Source of the DNA: Serratia marcescens
Lineage (GTDB): Bacteria; Pseudomonadota; Gammaproteobacteria; Enterobacterales; Enterobacteriaceae
DNA: 64,000 nt
Direction of reading: 5' to 3'
NCBI GenBank assembly: GCA_015548865.1
Contig: JADMXW010000004.1
Location: forward strand, 124,001 to 188,000
The position numbers were made by a program, and so were the translations under genes. Shown here one piece after another: positions 9,443-17,923 of the stretch; position 1 is the first letter of the stretch, and the number at the start of each line of letters is the position of its first letter. The notes below the pieces were generated by a model. It searched no databases. It worked only from the letters and a program-made list of their open reading frames with translations, and was not told the origin of the DNA.

Positions 9443-10757
9443 GAGATTGGTAGCTCCCTGCTGTTACGGGTTCTTTGTTAAAATTTTCGAGCCGCGCTTC
9501 AAGAATATCCTCGAAGTAGTTGATGCCATTGGCGGATACCAGTAACTGCTGGTTGCCGTCCAGAATAGGCATCCATCCCGAGTCTGGCCCGGAGCCAGGA
9601 ATGCTGTCGAATAAAAAGCGTATTGCTTTTCCAGAGCGATAAATCCGCACGCCCACGCCACGAGAGTGGCCTGGGGTACCGTAGGCGGTGTCCAGCAACC
9701 AACTGACGGGGAGGCCACTGTCTAATCCATTTTGCCATGCGCTAACGATACTGCTCAGCGGAGCAAGAAAACCCAGAGCTACGTTTCGGTTATTTGGATA
9801 TATACCTGAAAGAATGTTTGATTCACAGGAGAATAAGAGTCGTATAGAGGCGGTTGCATACTCTTTTCTGTTTAGCTGAGCGCGTGTAATAACCGGGAAA
9901 ACGACTTGTCGAGGGAAATCGATAACTTGACACGTTGCAGCGCGTTTTACGGCAATGTTATTACCATAAAGACTAATAACGGATGGCCAGGCATTGGGCC
10001 AGCCAGACCAGTTGCCGAAGTGAGGCTGACCTATTTTAATCAGCCACGTTAATAGCCCTGGCCCACGAAATACCAGATAAGCATTCGGATTGATAAATTG
10101 ATCAAAGTTGGTAGGCGCATCCGTAATAAAAAAGCGAGTGTCGACTGTTTTCAGTAGTTCGACACTGATTGATGAAAAGTTCTTCGCTTTGATGAGGAAA
10201 TTGCCTGCACTATCAGTATCAAGGTTTTCTAATGGGCGTTGTTGCCAGGTACTTAAAAAAGGCCGCCCACTTTCATCATTCGTGATGCGCAATGCGACGT
10301 TTTTTACCGTAGTGAGGAATGCACCTGGTACATCGGTGGCCTGACTCCAGCCTGCATATAAGTCATCACCGTTGGTTGACCAGGCTTCAAACAGTTGTCC
10401 TGCTGTATCGGGGGTACAACGAAAAAAAACCTGTTCTGGTGCATATCCTCCTCCTTTACGCGCATACGTCGTAAAAGGTATGCCACCTGCTGAGGTGAGT
10501 ATCGCGCCCGATGGCTGGAAACTATTATTGCTGGTTAAATCTATCGAGTGGGTCAATCCTGGCAATAATCCATTCCAGCCATCATTTGCGCCCCCGCTAC
10601 GCCAGTCATTGGCGATGCCGTCACGTGGTCCACTGAGGCGATGTGTCCCCATTGCACCACTCATCCCGCTTTGATAGGGGTAGATGATATATTCACAAGC
10701 TGCATCAATAGAGAAACTGATGACCATTAACAGGTGAATAAAAAGGTAGCGCCCCAT
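9414..10757 (-). CDS. Fimbrial tip adhesin (two-domain)
   Basis: A 447-aa secreted protein with an N-terminal signal peptide (cleavage near SIDAA). A large N-terminal region (about 20-285) has few cysteines and many Trp/Gly/Asn, for example DWRSGGANDGW and GNWSGWPNAWPS, as in receptor-binding domains. A pilin-like domain starts near ATCQVIDFPRQVVFPV and has a second cysteine in LLFSCES, ending in an alternating hydrophobic strand (SHAQILLRIQ) typical of chaperone-bound subunits. Position after the usher and its size, more than twice that of the pilin, support tip adhesin. I do not recognise the binding domain family or its receptor. The gap to the usher is 3 bp. Confidence 0.82.
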   Translation of the reverse strand: MGRYLFIHLLMVISFSIDAACEYIIYPYQSGMSGAMGTHRLSGPRDGIANDWRSGGANDGWNGLLPGLTHSIDLTSNNSFQPSGAILTSAGGIPFTTYARKGGGYAPEQVFFRCTPDTAGQLFEAWSTNGDDLYAGWSQATDVPGAFLTTVKNVALRITNDESGRPFLSTWQQRPLENLDTDSAGNFLIKAKNFSSISVELLKTVDTRFFITDAPTNFDQFINPNAYLVFRGPGLLTWLIKIGQPHFGNWSGWPNAWPSVISLYGNNIAVKRAATCQVIDFPRQVVFPVITRAQLNRKEYATASIRLLFSCESNILSGIYPNNRNVALGFLAPLSSIVSAWQNGLDSGLPVSWLLDTAYGTPGHSRGVGVRIYRSGKAIRFLFDSIPGSGPDSGWMPILDGNQQLLVSANGINYFEDILEARLENFNKEPVTAGSYQSHAQILLRIQ

Positions 10758-10760
10758 TTG

Positions 10761-13307
10761 TCACTCTCCCTTATGCGGTAAGCAGGCCGATTTCAGTGGG
10801 ACAAGTGGCGCGTCTTCGCCACCATCAGGGATGACCCAATTCAGCGCGCAGACATTGATGTTGTCTTTGCCCCATTTGACGAATAACCTGCCGCGTTTTT
10901 CAGGCACGCGGACGTATATCTGATTTCCTTGTCCACTCATGCCGATGATATTTTCTTGCTGATCGTAAACATCAGATCCAGGCGGTATCGTGCCTGGCCG
11001 TGCGTCGATATCAATTAATAACGCATATCCTTGTCGTGCCGTGAATGACAATTTGATTGCTGCACCTGCATAGGGCGCTACGCGCTGTTGCGTTTCTTGC
11101 AACTCGGTTTGTCCGTCAATATCCTGCGGATCTAGCTGAATATGGTTATAACGATAGGGAATGAGGGTAGGGACCAGCGCATAGCCATTCCGATCGATTT
11201 TTGCCCCTTGGCCATTGCTGACTCTCGCTCCTTCAGCCCCTTTGGCTTCGATCAGTGCGAAGGTGTTCCCAAGCCATGGTCCAACGGTCACACCTTGAGA
11301 GTGAGCCACTACGGCACCACGAACCCCTCCTGACCACTGTTTGTATGCTTTCGCTTGTGAATAACTGCCATTCACGTTGCCAAACGGTGCCATTTTTTGC
11401 AGAGAAGCACTCCAATCGGTATTTTCTGTTTGCCCAGTGGGGCGGGTATAGCCCGCGGAGAGACTATAATTGAACGTATTGTCTTCGTTGACTGTACCTG
11501 ATAGGGAACTTTGATAGGCTGCCCCACCGCGTTGACGATAACTTGATGACAGAGAGAGAAAATGGCTTTGCTGGCGAAAATTGAGGGGGATAGCAATGCT
11601 GAATGTGAGTATATCATCAGTTCGTCCCCCCCTGGTTGCGGGCAGATTGCCAGTATTCTGAATAAGAGGCGTTTGCCAAAAAAGCTTTTGACGACTGAAG
11701 CTGAAATTGTAACTGATCTGCTTGTACGTGTTGGCATACCCCAGCTGCAACTGCGAATTACGGGCTCGGTTACCGTAATAATCCATGATGGAGCCTGATA
11801 GCCAGACTGAGCCATAATGACCTAAGCGCTGATTTAATGTGACAGTCAACTGATTACGCTGGCGCAACGTGTCGGAAATATAGTCGCTGTGGGTTTTTGC
11901 GGCAATGCGCTCACCCAACACGTCACTCAGGTCGCGGTACCCTTCGGTAGAATAACGATAGCCTGCAAGGGCAATATGGGTGTTGGTTTCTGGGAATGCG
12001 CGGCTCCATGAAAATTGTACACGTCCACCCGAGGTTCGATGCTCATTCGTCATCGTGTGAGAGCCGGTGATATTGAGGCCTATTGCACCCAGGGAGGATG
12101 TCCAGACACCTCCGGCGATTGCAGCATGATAGTCCTTGCCGATCCGAAAACCGCCGTTTGCTGTCAGTGGGTTAGATATTCCACGTTCGAGAGTGAAATC
12201 CATAAACGCATTATCGATACCACTGTAATCTCGGGCTTTTCCTAATACAGCATTGTAATGCCAGGCGCCTGGCCGCAAGGAGAGTGGCAGTGCAGAGAAG
12301 GGAACGGTATAGCGATGCAGAGAACCATCAGTCTCCTTGATTTCAACCATGAGATCACCTTGCCAGGCGGTGCTCGGCAAGTCATTTATAACAAATGGCC
12401 CCTGGGGAACATTGTTTTGATAGAGTATGCGTCCGTTTTGGCTGATTGATACGCGGGCTGCGCTTGATGCCGTGCCTCGTATCTCTGGGGCGTAGCCTTG
12501 CCGAGATTGAGGCCACATACGTTGATCGGTACCCAGCTTGATGCCAGTGAATGCCATGCTGCTAAATAAAGGGCTGCTGCTGTAGCTTTGCCCCAGGCTT
12601 AACGTGCTCTCAATAGACGCTATCGGGCGTTGTAACCAGGATTGCAGGTTATCCCAATGTGAACGACGGTAATGGCCATAGTGACTGTAATTGGCTGATG
12701 ATTGCTGGCGGAATTGCCATAACCCCGCATTAATGCCTGCTGAAAGACCGAGCCAGCCGTATTTGCTTTGGTTACCTTGACTTTGCTGGCTGTAGTATAG
12801 GTTGCTGCTGTAGTTGGCAAACAAGAGCGTTTCACCCGATACCCACTCTTCTTGTGGCACCGTATAGCGGGAAGTCTGTGCCATTTCAGCCTGAGGGATA
12901 GAGATATCCAGCCGTAGCAGAGCATTGTCAAATGCCCAGCTTGCACCTTTCACTCGTTGAGCTGGCGCAAGGCACTTTATTGTGCCTGGCAAAGGTCGTT
13001 TGGGTGGAAAGACATTGACGCTTTGATAAAACGCCAGAGGCAGGCAGGGTTCGACGCGTTGTGTTTTTTTGCGGAATAAAACATTTTTTCTTGAGATAAA
13101 CCGTCCATTCAGCCAAATATCTACCAGATAATCCCCTTGGGTAAGGGTGTCATGCTGTTCGAAACGATCTAACCCGTGTCCGAAATCGCTGCCTAAAAAT
13201 AAAGCATCATCAAATTTGTATTGGGGAGTCTCGGTAGATGCCAAAGCGGAAGAGGCTGGGGATAATACCATCGTTAATATGAATTTCAGACCACGACATG
13301 ATTTCAT
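10761..13307 (-). CDS. Fimbrial outer-membrane usher
   Basis: An 848-aa FimD/PapC-family usher, the outer-membrane pore that receives chaperone-subunit complexes and assembles the fimbria. After the signal peptide the mature N-terminal domain has YKFDDALFLGSDF and DIWLNGRFISRKNVLF, typical of the chaperone-binding domain. The long middle is a beta-barrel with the plug region near PEIRGTASSAARVSISQNG. The C-terminal domains include GATIPPGS-like PGTIPPGSDVYDQ, and a terminal pair of cysteines (NVCALNW, SACLPH). Length is typical (800-880). It starts 17 bp after the first chaperone and is followed closely by the adhesin. Confidence 0.95.
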   Translation of the reverse strand: MKSCRGLKFILTMVLSPASSALASTETPQYKFDDALFLGSDFGHGLDRFEQHDTLTQGDYLVDIWLNGRFISRKNVLFRKKTQRVEPCLPLAFYQSVNVFPPKRPLPGTIKCLAPAQRVKGASWAFDNALLRLDISIPQAEMAQTSRYTVPQEEWVSGETLLFANYSSNLYYSQQSQGNQSKYGWLGLSAGINAGLWQFRQQSSANYSHYGHYRRSHWDNLQSWLQRPIASIESTLSLGQSYSSSPLFSSMAFTGIKLGTDQRMWPQSRQGYAPEIRGTASSAARVSISQNGRILYQNNVPQGPFVINDLPSTAWQGDLMVEIKETDGSLHRYTVPFSALPLSLRPGAWHYNAVLGKARDYSGIDNAFMDFTLERGISNPLTANGGFRIGKDYHAAIAGGVWTSSLGAIGLNITGSHTMTNEHRTSGGRVQFSWSRAFPETNTHIALAGYRYSTEGYRDLSDVLGERIAAKTHSDYISDTLRQRNQLTVTLNQRLGHYGSVWLSGSIMDYYGNRARNSQLQLGYANTYKQISYNFSFSRQKLFWQTPLIQNTGNLPATRGGRTDDILTFSIAIPLNFRQQSHFLSLSSSYRQRGGAAYQSSLSGTVNEDNTFNYSLSAGYTRPTGQTENTDWSASLQKMAPFGNVNGSYSQAKAYKQWSGGVRGAVVAHSQGVTVGPWLGNTFALIEAKGAEGARVSNGQGAKIDRNGYALVPTLIPYRYNHIQLDPQDIDGQTELQETQQRVAPYAGAAIKLSFTARQGYALLIDIDARPGTIPPGSDVYDQQENIIGMSGQGNQIYVRVPEKRGRLFVKWGKDNINVCALNWVIPDGGEDAPLVPLKSACLPHKGE

Positions 13308-13323
13308 TAAAATCCCCTTTTAG

Positions 13324-14031
13324 TTAACGCAACAGGGGTATCGTCCCGTGTTGTGCGGATCCCTGGTCGTTAATCCAACTCAATGATAATGTCTTTGCAT
13401 TAATGCCCTCACCAGGAAGTGGTAAAGATAACGTGTCGCCTGGAGCAATCATTACGCTATGCGTAATAACACGCTTTTTAGTTCCCGGAAGTGCCAATTG
13501 CAAAATAGAAAGAAAATAGCCGCTATTATTGATTACCTGTAATTCGCTGTGCTCGATTTTGGCCTGTGTTGTTTTATCCATACTCTCTGGCGATCCCTTC
13601 AGAGTCTCGGGGCGCCAAAATAATTTGATGCGATTACGGTGCATAACAACCAGTTGATTTCGTGTTTCCTCGCTATGGTATATCGGGGGGATTTGCAGTG
13701 TATTTAAATAAAAAATACTTTCTTTATCTTGTGGTAGCGCAGTGCCAATAAATTGTAACCGTAAATTTTGTCCACTGTGTGGAGCCATGCGAAACATGGG
13801 GGGCGTCAGGAGAAACGGTGCTCGCCCTGTTTTGGGTGTTGAATGTTCGTCACCGCTATCCAACCAGACTTGGACCACATTAGGGAAATTATCCCGATTG
13901 ATCAGTTGAATATTTACCGTCTGATTCTGTGCAGGATAAATAATGCGGTTCCCTACTATCACAACGCTTGCCGCAGCCGTGAAGGTCAAACCTGATAGCA
14001 AGGTGAGCAGTACGTTTCTCCAAAACCTCAT
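13324..14031 (-). CDS. Fimbrial periplasmic chaperone
   Basis: A PapD-like chaperone of 235 aa with signal peptide ending TAAAS. It has the chaperone signature blocks GNRIIYPAQNQTVNIQLIN, VQVWLDSGD, PFLLTPPMFRMAPHSGQNLRL and SIFYLNTLQIPP, then NRIKLFWRPE. The second domain (about 125-235) has the family's NNSGYFLSI and the loop rich in serine and glycine. It caps the pilin by donor-strand complementation in the periplasm. It is 19 bp downstream of the pilin gene and 16 bp upstream of the usher, so one transcript is likely. Confidence 0.94.
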   Translation of the reverse strand: MRFWRNVLLTLLSGLTFTAAASVVIVGNRIIYPAQNQTVNIQLINRDNFPNVVQVWLDSGDEHSTPKTGRAPFLLTPPMFRMAPHSGQNLRLQFIGTALPQDKESIFYLNTLQIPPIYHSEETRNQLVVMHRNRIKLFWRPETLKGSPESMDKTTQAKIEHSELQVINNSGYFLSILQLALPGTKKRVITHSVMIAPGDTLSLPLPGEGINAKTLSLSWINDQGSAQHGTIPLLR

Positions 14032-14050
14032 GTGTGCTCGACACTCATGT

Positions 14051-14650
14051 TTATAAATAAGTCACAGCGTATTGTACTGCACCAATCACGGTACCTGCTG
14101 AAGCAGCCCCTGTTGGCGAAATGTATTGAACGGCATAATCATGCTCTCCTGCGGTCTGCCCTGCGGGAATGATCACGCCAGGGACAGGAGCTCCTCCACG
14201 CAGATCTATGGGTGAGGAACCTGAGCTGTCTGTCAACAATTGCAATTCAACATTGGCTGCTGTACCCATATTAGCCAGGTTTCCCGCGGCGCTGACGTTA
14301 TTGCCGAAAAATGTCATTTTAACATTTACAGCGTCGCTAGAGACTGCACAACCTTTTACACTTAATGTAAACGGTGTTAGCCCCGCGCTTGAGTTTTCAG
14401 TGGCCAAGTCTGATTTGGTGACTGTAGGTAATAATACCACCGGTTGGGCGTTGGTATTATTAATTGTTACCTCGCAGGTTTGCTCAGCGACTTCTCCCTT
14501 AAAGGTGATTGTGTTAGAAGATGCAGCGAAAGTATTTTGAGAGAATAACAAAATAGTGACAGTCGCGGTGAGTAATCCCTTTTGTGATAATGCTCCGTGA
14601 TAATGTTTTTGTTTATTAAGGAACATATGCTTGTGTTTTTTTATTAACAT
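14051..14650 (-). CDS. Major fimbrial subunit (pilin)
   Basis: A 199-aa type 1-like pilin. The ATG at 14650 is chosen because GGAGAG stands about 8 nt before it; an ATG at 14665 overlaps that site. The first 45 residues are an unusually long signal peptide with a basic, His/Lys-rich start and a hydrophobic core (LLTATVTILLFSQNTFAA). The mature protein shows a donor strand TITFKGEVAEQTCEVTI, two cysteines (TCEV, KGCAVS) spaced as in the pilin disulphide, and the C-terminal beta-zipper ending VQYAVTYL. It is the first gene of the five-gene operon, usual for the most abundant subunit. Confidence 0.93.
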   Translation of the reverse strand: MLIKKHKHMFLNKQKHYHGALSQKGLLTATVTILLFSQNTFAASSNTITFKGEVAEQTCEVTINNTNAQPVVLLPTVTKSDLATENSSAGLTPFTLSVKGCAVSSDAVNVKMTFFGNNVSAAGNLANMGTAANVELQLLTDSSGSSPIDLRGGAPVPGVIIPAGQTAGEHDYAVQYISPTGAASAGTVIGAVQYAVTYL

Positions 14651-14987
14651 GGTGCTGCTCTCCATACCGGTTGATGGCTCTCTGTGTTGTGCAGTGATAA
14701 TTATATTGTTGATGGTTTCATGTTTTATTTTTTAGTGTCGCTGATGTTCATTTTTGATGATTTTAACGCTAAAGTCTTTTATATACCGTTCGATTAATGT
14801 TGTGAGTTATTTTTCAAATGAAATAATGATCGTTATTTAAAAGTGATTAATAATTGGCAATGTTGTTAGGGAGGGAATAAATAACGTATGTTATCTCTGT
14901 GCCGGCGGTATTCGCTATGGCTTATCCTTAGTCCTCACATCTAACAAGGTTGACGTAAGCTGCGTTCAAATCTGCTCTCAGCGTATT
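14651..14987. other. AT-rich region upstream of the fimbrial operon
   Basis: About 270 bp of very AT-rich DNA upstream of the pilin gene, which must hold the fimbrial promoter and would suit H-NS binding. I see no paired inverted repeats framing an invertible promoter of the fimS kind, and no adjacent recombinase gene. At about 14925-14985 lies a decayed inner fragment of the interspersed repeat (TGACGTAAGCTGCG, TTCAAATCTGCTC). Confidence 0.5.
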
Positions 14988-15153
14988 TATACCCGTCATA
15001 CCTCAAGTTGCAGGTGCGTTGGCTACGCTCATTATTCGGCCCATCCCTGGACCTCACCTCTTACGAGGCCGCCGCATGCGGCGTTCAAATTTGTTCCAGA
15101 CAAATTTGTCATCCGCTTGCCGCCTTCCTGCAACTCGAATTATTTAGGGTATA
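14988..15153. repeat. Interspersed palindromic repeat, copy 2 (AAATTTG-stem variant)
   Basis: Runs from TATACCCGTCATACCTCAAG to GAATTATTTAGGGTATA, reverse orientation to copy 1. It has the inner stems GCCGCATGCGGC, CAAATTTGttccagACAAATTTG and CCTCTTACGAGG. It lies in the intergenic space between sbcB and the fimbrial operon and is followed at once by a second copy. Confidence 0.88.
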
Positions 15154-15283
15154 TCACCTGGATCACTTACCTGAGTAAACTTATTGAGGTGGGTAAACCC
15201 CATTCCTGACGTTTACCCTTCGAGCCAGCGCAAGTGCTGTGCAAAACGTTAACATTTTGTCCTGCAACTCGCGTTATATAGGG
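15154..15283. repeat. Interspersed palindromic repeat, copy 3 (AACGTT-stem variant), partial
   Basis: Adjoins copy 2 in the same orientation but lacks the TATACCC end. It has CACTTACCTGAGTAAACTTA, CCAGCGCAAGTGCTG and, in place of the AAATTTG stem, CAAAACGTTAACATTTTG. It ends with CCTGCAACTCGCGTTATATA. Confidence 0.75.
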
Positions 15284-15308
15284 CGCTATCTCTGACACTG
15301 GAATAAGC

Positions 15309-16736
15309 TCAACCAATCAATTCCTTAGTGTAAGAAAAAAGCACTTTCAGCAAATCTGCTTTACGCTTGTCTTCTTCATATAAAGCGTAGAGTTCGTTTA
15401 AATGTGAGACGTAGCTTTCAAGGCGCTCAGGCGTGAATACGGCCTTTCGGTGCTGTAACCAGCGTTGTTGCTCACCGTCATCCAACGTGCGAGGGAAATT
15501 TCTGGCGCGATAACGGAATAACAGGGGAGGGATACGGCTGTCATTAAACGAAAGATCCAGCGCAGGTAAATTTTGCGGTGCCGTCTGCTGAATAATGTTC
15601 ATGGCTGCCCGGTCAGCATCGCCAAAAAAGCCGTCATATAACCGCATATCCACATCATTTTCTGGCGTGAAAGGCGGGGCATCGGCATACAGCGCGACCA
15701 CTTTTTCACGAACCTCGGTATGTTGGCGTAATACCGCCAGATTGTCGAGGCAGCGTTGGCGTTCGATACCCAGCCGAGCAGCATCTTCAGGACGAAGCGT
15801 GTTGGCGGGGGCCAGCACCGGGCATTTGTTGATATGTATTAGCTTGATAGGCGCTGGCTTTTGCCCTGGTTCCAGACGCTCACGAGGGGTATAGAGCCGT
15901 TCCCGTAGCGCATCAGCATCCAGCTCAAGTAGCGGGGAGATGTCACCTGCCAGATCGCACACGATCACCGCATTGCGATTTTCAGGGTGCCAGGCAAGCG
16001 GAACAACCCAACTGGTATTGCCGCGTGCGGCACCAAACATACCGCTGACATGCACCAGTGGCTTCATTTGCGGAATATCGATAATCGCACTGACTTTATT
16101 TTTATTTCGCAATGCAAACAGATACTGGAACAGCTTAGGTTGCGCTTGTTTCAACAACTTTGCCATGGCAATCGTGGCGTAAACATCTGACATGGCATCA
16201 TGGGCATGTTCATGCGCAACGCCATTGGCCTGTGTCAGATGTTCCAGGCGAAAACTCGGCAATCCATCGTCATTGAGAGGCCACTCGATACCGTCAGGAC
16301 GCAAGGCATAGCAGGCACGCAGCGCATCCAGCAAATCCCAGCGTGAGTTTCCATGTTGCCAACTGTACGCATAGGGATCGTAGAAATTGCGATAGAAGAT
16401 GTTGCGGCTCACCTCATCATCAAAGCGAATATTGTTGTAACCCATGATGCAGGTGTTCGGTACGCTAAACGCTGCATGGATCTGTCGTGCAAATTCCGCT
16501 TCGCACACGCCTTTAGCCTGGGCAATTTGCGGTGTGATACCGGTAATAAGTACCGCTTCCGGTTCGGGCAGATAATCATCCGTTGGTTGGCAGTAAATCA
16601 CCAAAGGATCGCCAATGATATTGAAGTCCATATCAGTACGTACACCGGCAAACTGCGCCGGGCGATCGCGGGCTGGATGTTTGCCGAAGGTTTCATAGTC
16701 ATGAATGAAAAAGGTGGGTTGCGTGGTCTCGGCCAT
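15309..16736 (-). CDS. sbcB: Exodeoxyribonuclease I
   Basis: A 3'-to-5' single-strand DNA exonuclease of the DnaQ superfamily, used in recombination, mismatch repair and digestion of single-stranded ends. The start at the ATG at 16736 gives MAETTQPTFFIHDYETFGK and 475 aa, the exact E. coli length; an upstream in-frame ATG would add 34 unrelated residues. DxE lies in HDYETFG (about 12-18), and the DEDDh His/Asp are in HDAMSDVYATIAMA. The SH3-like and C-terminal helical domains follow. It stands alone, divergent from the siderophore importer, and keeps its E. coli neighbourhood with plaP and tmaR, although accessory genes now separate them. Confidence 0.97.
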   Translation of the reverse strand: MAETTQPTFFIHDYETFGKHPARDRPAQFAGVRTDMDFNIIGDPLVIYCQPTDDYLPEPEAVLITGITPQIAQAKGVCEAEFARQIHAAFSVPNTCIMGYNNIRFDDEVSRNIFYRNFYDPYAYSWQHGNSRWDLLDALRACYALRPDGIEWPLNDDGLPSFRLEHLTQANGVAHEHAHDAMSDVYATIAMAKLLKQAQPKLFQYLFALRNKNKVSAIIDIPQMKPLVHVSGMFGAARGNTSWVVPLAWHPENRNAVIVCDLAGDISPLLELDADALRERLYTPRERLEPGQKPAPIKLIHINKCPVLAPANTLRPEDAARLGIERQRCLDNLAVLRQHTEVREKVVALYADAPPFTPENDVDMRLYDGFFGDADRAAMNIIQQTAPQNLPALDLSFNDSRIPPLLFRYRARNFPRTLDDGEQQRWLQHRKAVFTPERLESYVSHLNELYALYEEDKRKADLLKVLFSYTKELIG

Positions 16737-16901
16737 ATTCACTGTCGCTCGACTGTCCTTTTGTGTGCCGTTTGTGCCCTGAAGCATCAAGAATACCATT
16801 GAAATGAGATTCTGTGCGGGTTTCCTGATATGCATCAATTCCGCATAGGCAGGAATCCCTATGCATACGCATCGTCATTCGTTACAATTTCGCACTTTAA
16901 T

Positions 16902-16920
16902 GCGAATGATAATTAAATTC
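16902..16920 (+). promoter_or_regulatory. Fur box upstream of the siderophore importer
   Basis: GCGAATGATAATTAAATTC matches the 19-bp Fur consensus at about 13 positions, including the uninterrupted core AATGATAAT. It lies 47 bp upstream of the binding-protein gene, where it would block the promoter in iron-replete cells. Confidence 0.75.
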
Positions 16921-16966
16921 CTTCTGACACGCAGTGCGGTGAAAGAAGACAATTGAAAAGGAGACG

Positions 16967-17911
16967 ATGATGCGGTTTTCCAGTGCGATAAAAACAACGC
17001 TCTTGGCTTCTCTGCTGGTAGTAGCAGGGTGCGATCAGTCAGATACGTCATCTACGGCGAGTTCAACGCTAACCGTTGAACATGCTCAAGGGGTGACCAA
17101 AGTACCGCAGCATCCGAAAAAAGTTATCGTATTTGATCCGGCCATTCTGGACACGCTAGATGCACTGCAAATCCCTGTTGCCGGTGTGCCACAGAGCAGC
17201 GCTCATCTGCCTCCGTTTTTGGCAAAATACGCCGGCAGTGAATACCTTAATGCTGGCACCCTGTTTGAACCGAACTATGAAGCGCTGAGTAGTGCTAAAC
17301 CGGATTTGATCATTGCCGGTGGTCGTGCTCGTGATGCTTATGAAAAACTCAGTGGTATTGCGCCGACCATTTCGTTAGATGTGGACGAACAGCAATTTAT
17401 GCCGAGTTTTATCCACCGTATTGAACAACTGGGGGAGATCTTCGGTAAACAGGATGAAGTGAAAGCCAAGCTGGCGGATTTCAAGCAGCGCGTTGAGCAA
17501 ACCCGTGAAAAAGCGGGCCAGGCGGGCACGGCCATGGTGCTGATGGTCAATGGCGGCAAGATTTCTGCTTATGGTCCGAAATCACGCTTTGGCTTCATTT
17601 TTGATGAACTGGGATTCGCCCCTGCCACTGAATTTCCTGATCCCGGTCGTCATGGCAATGTTGTGACGGCTGAGTTGTTGTTGAGCATTAACCCTGAATG
17701 GCTGTTCGTGCTAGACCGTGACAGTGCCATTGGCACCACGGGAGGATTGCCGGCCCAGCAGGTGCTGGATAACCCGTTAGTGACCAAAACCAAGGCATGG
17801 CAGAACCAACATGTGGTTTACCTTGACTCCGCATCGCTCTATATCGCGGGTGGTTTGCAGAGTTACACGCATCTGCTTGATGACGTTAATAAAGCACTCG
17901 ACAAAAAGTAA
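16967..17911 (+). CDS. Siderophore ABC transporter, substrate-binding lipoprotein
   Basis: A 314-aa cluster A-II binding protein of the FatB/CeuE/YclQ type. The N-terminus is a lipoprotein signal with the lipobox LVVAGC (Cys about residue 22), after which it is anchored to the inner membrane facing the periplasm. Domain markers are HPKKVIVFDPAILDTLDAL, FEPNYEALSSAKPDLIIAGG and GRHGNVVTAELLLSINPEWLF. Basic and tyrosine residues that would bind a ferric catecholate are likely, but the ligand cannot be read from the sequence. It begins after a Shine-Dalgarno AAGGAGA and behind a Fur box, and is followed by two permeases and an ATPase. No TonB-dependent receptor is near. Confidence 0.92.
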   Translation: MMRFSSAIKTTLLASLLVVAGCDQSDTSSTASSTLTVEHAQGVTKVPQHPKKVIVFDPAILDTLDALQIPVAGVPQSSAHLPPFLAKYAGSEYLNAGTLFEPNYEALSSAKPDLIIAGGRARDAYEKLSGIAPTISLDVDEQQFMPSFIHRIEQLGEIFGKQDEVKAKLADFKQRVEQTREKAGQAGTAMVLMVNGGKISAYGPKSRFGFIFDELGFAPATEFPDPGRHGNVVTAELLLSINPEWLFVLDRDSAIGTTGGLPAQQVLDNPLVTKTKAWQNQHVVYLDSASLYIAGGLQSYTHLLDDVNKALDKK

Positions 17912-17923
17912 TCTGATAGCACG

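Noticed and set aside
14651-14987. Possible invertible fimbrial promoter switch
   Set aside because: No pair of short inverted repeats framing 200-400 bp was found and there is no fimB/fimE-type recombinase in the window.
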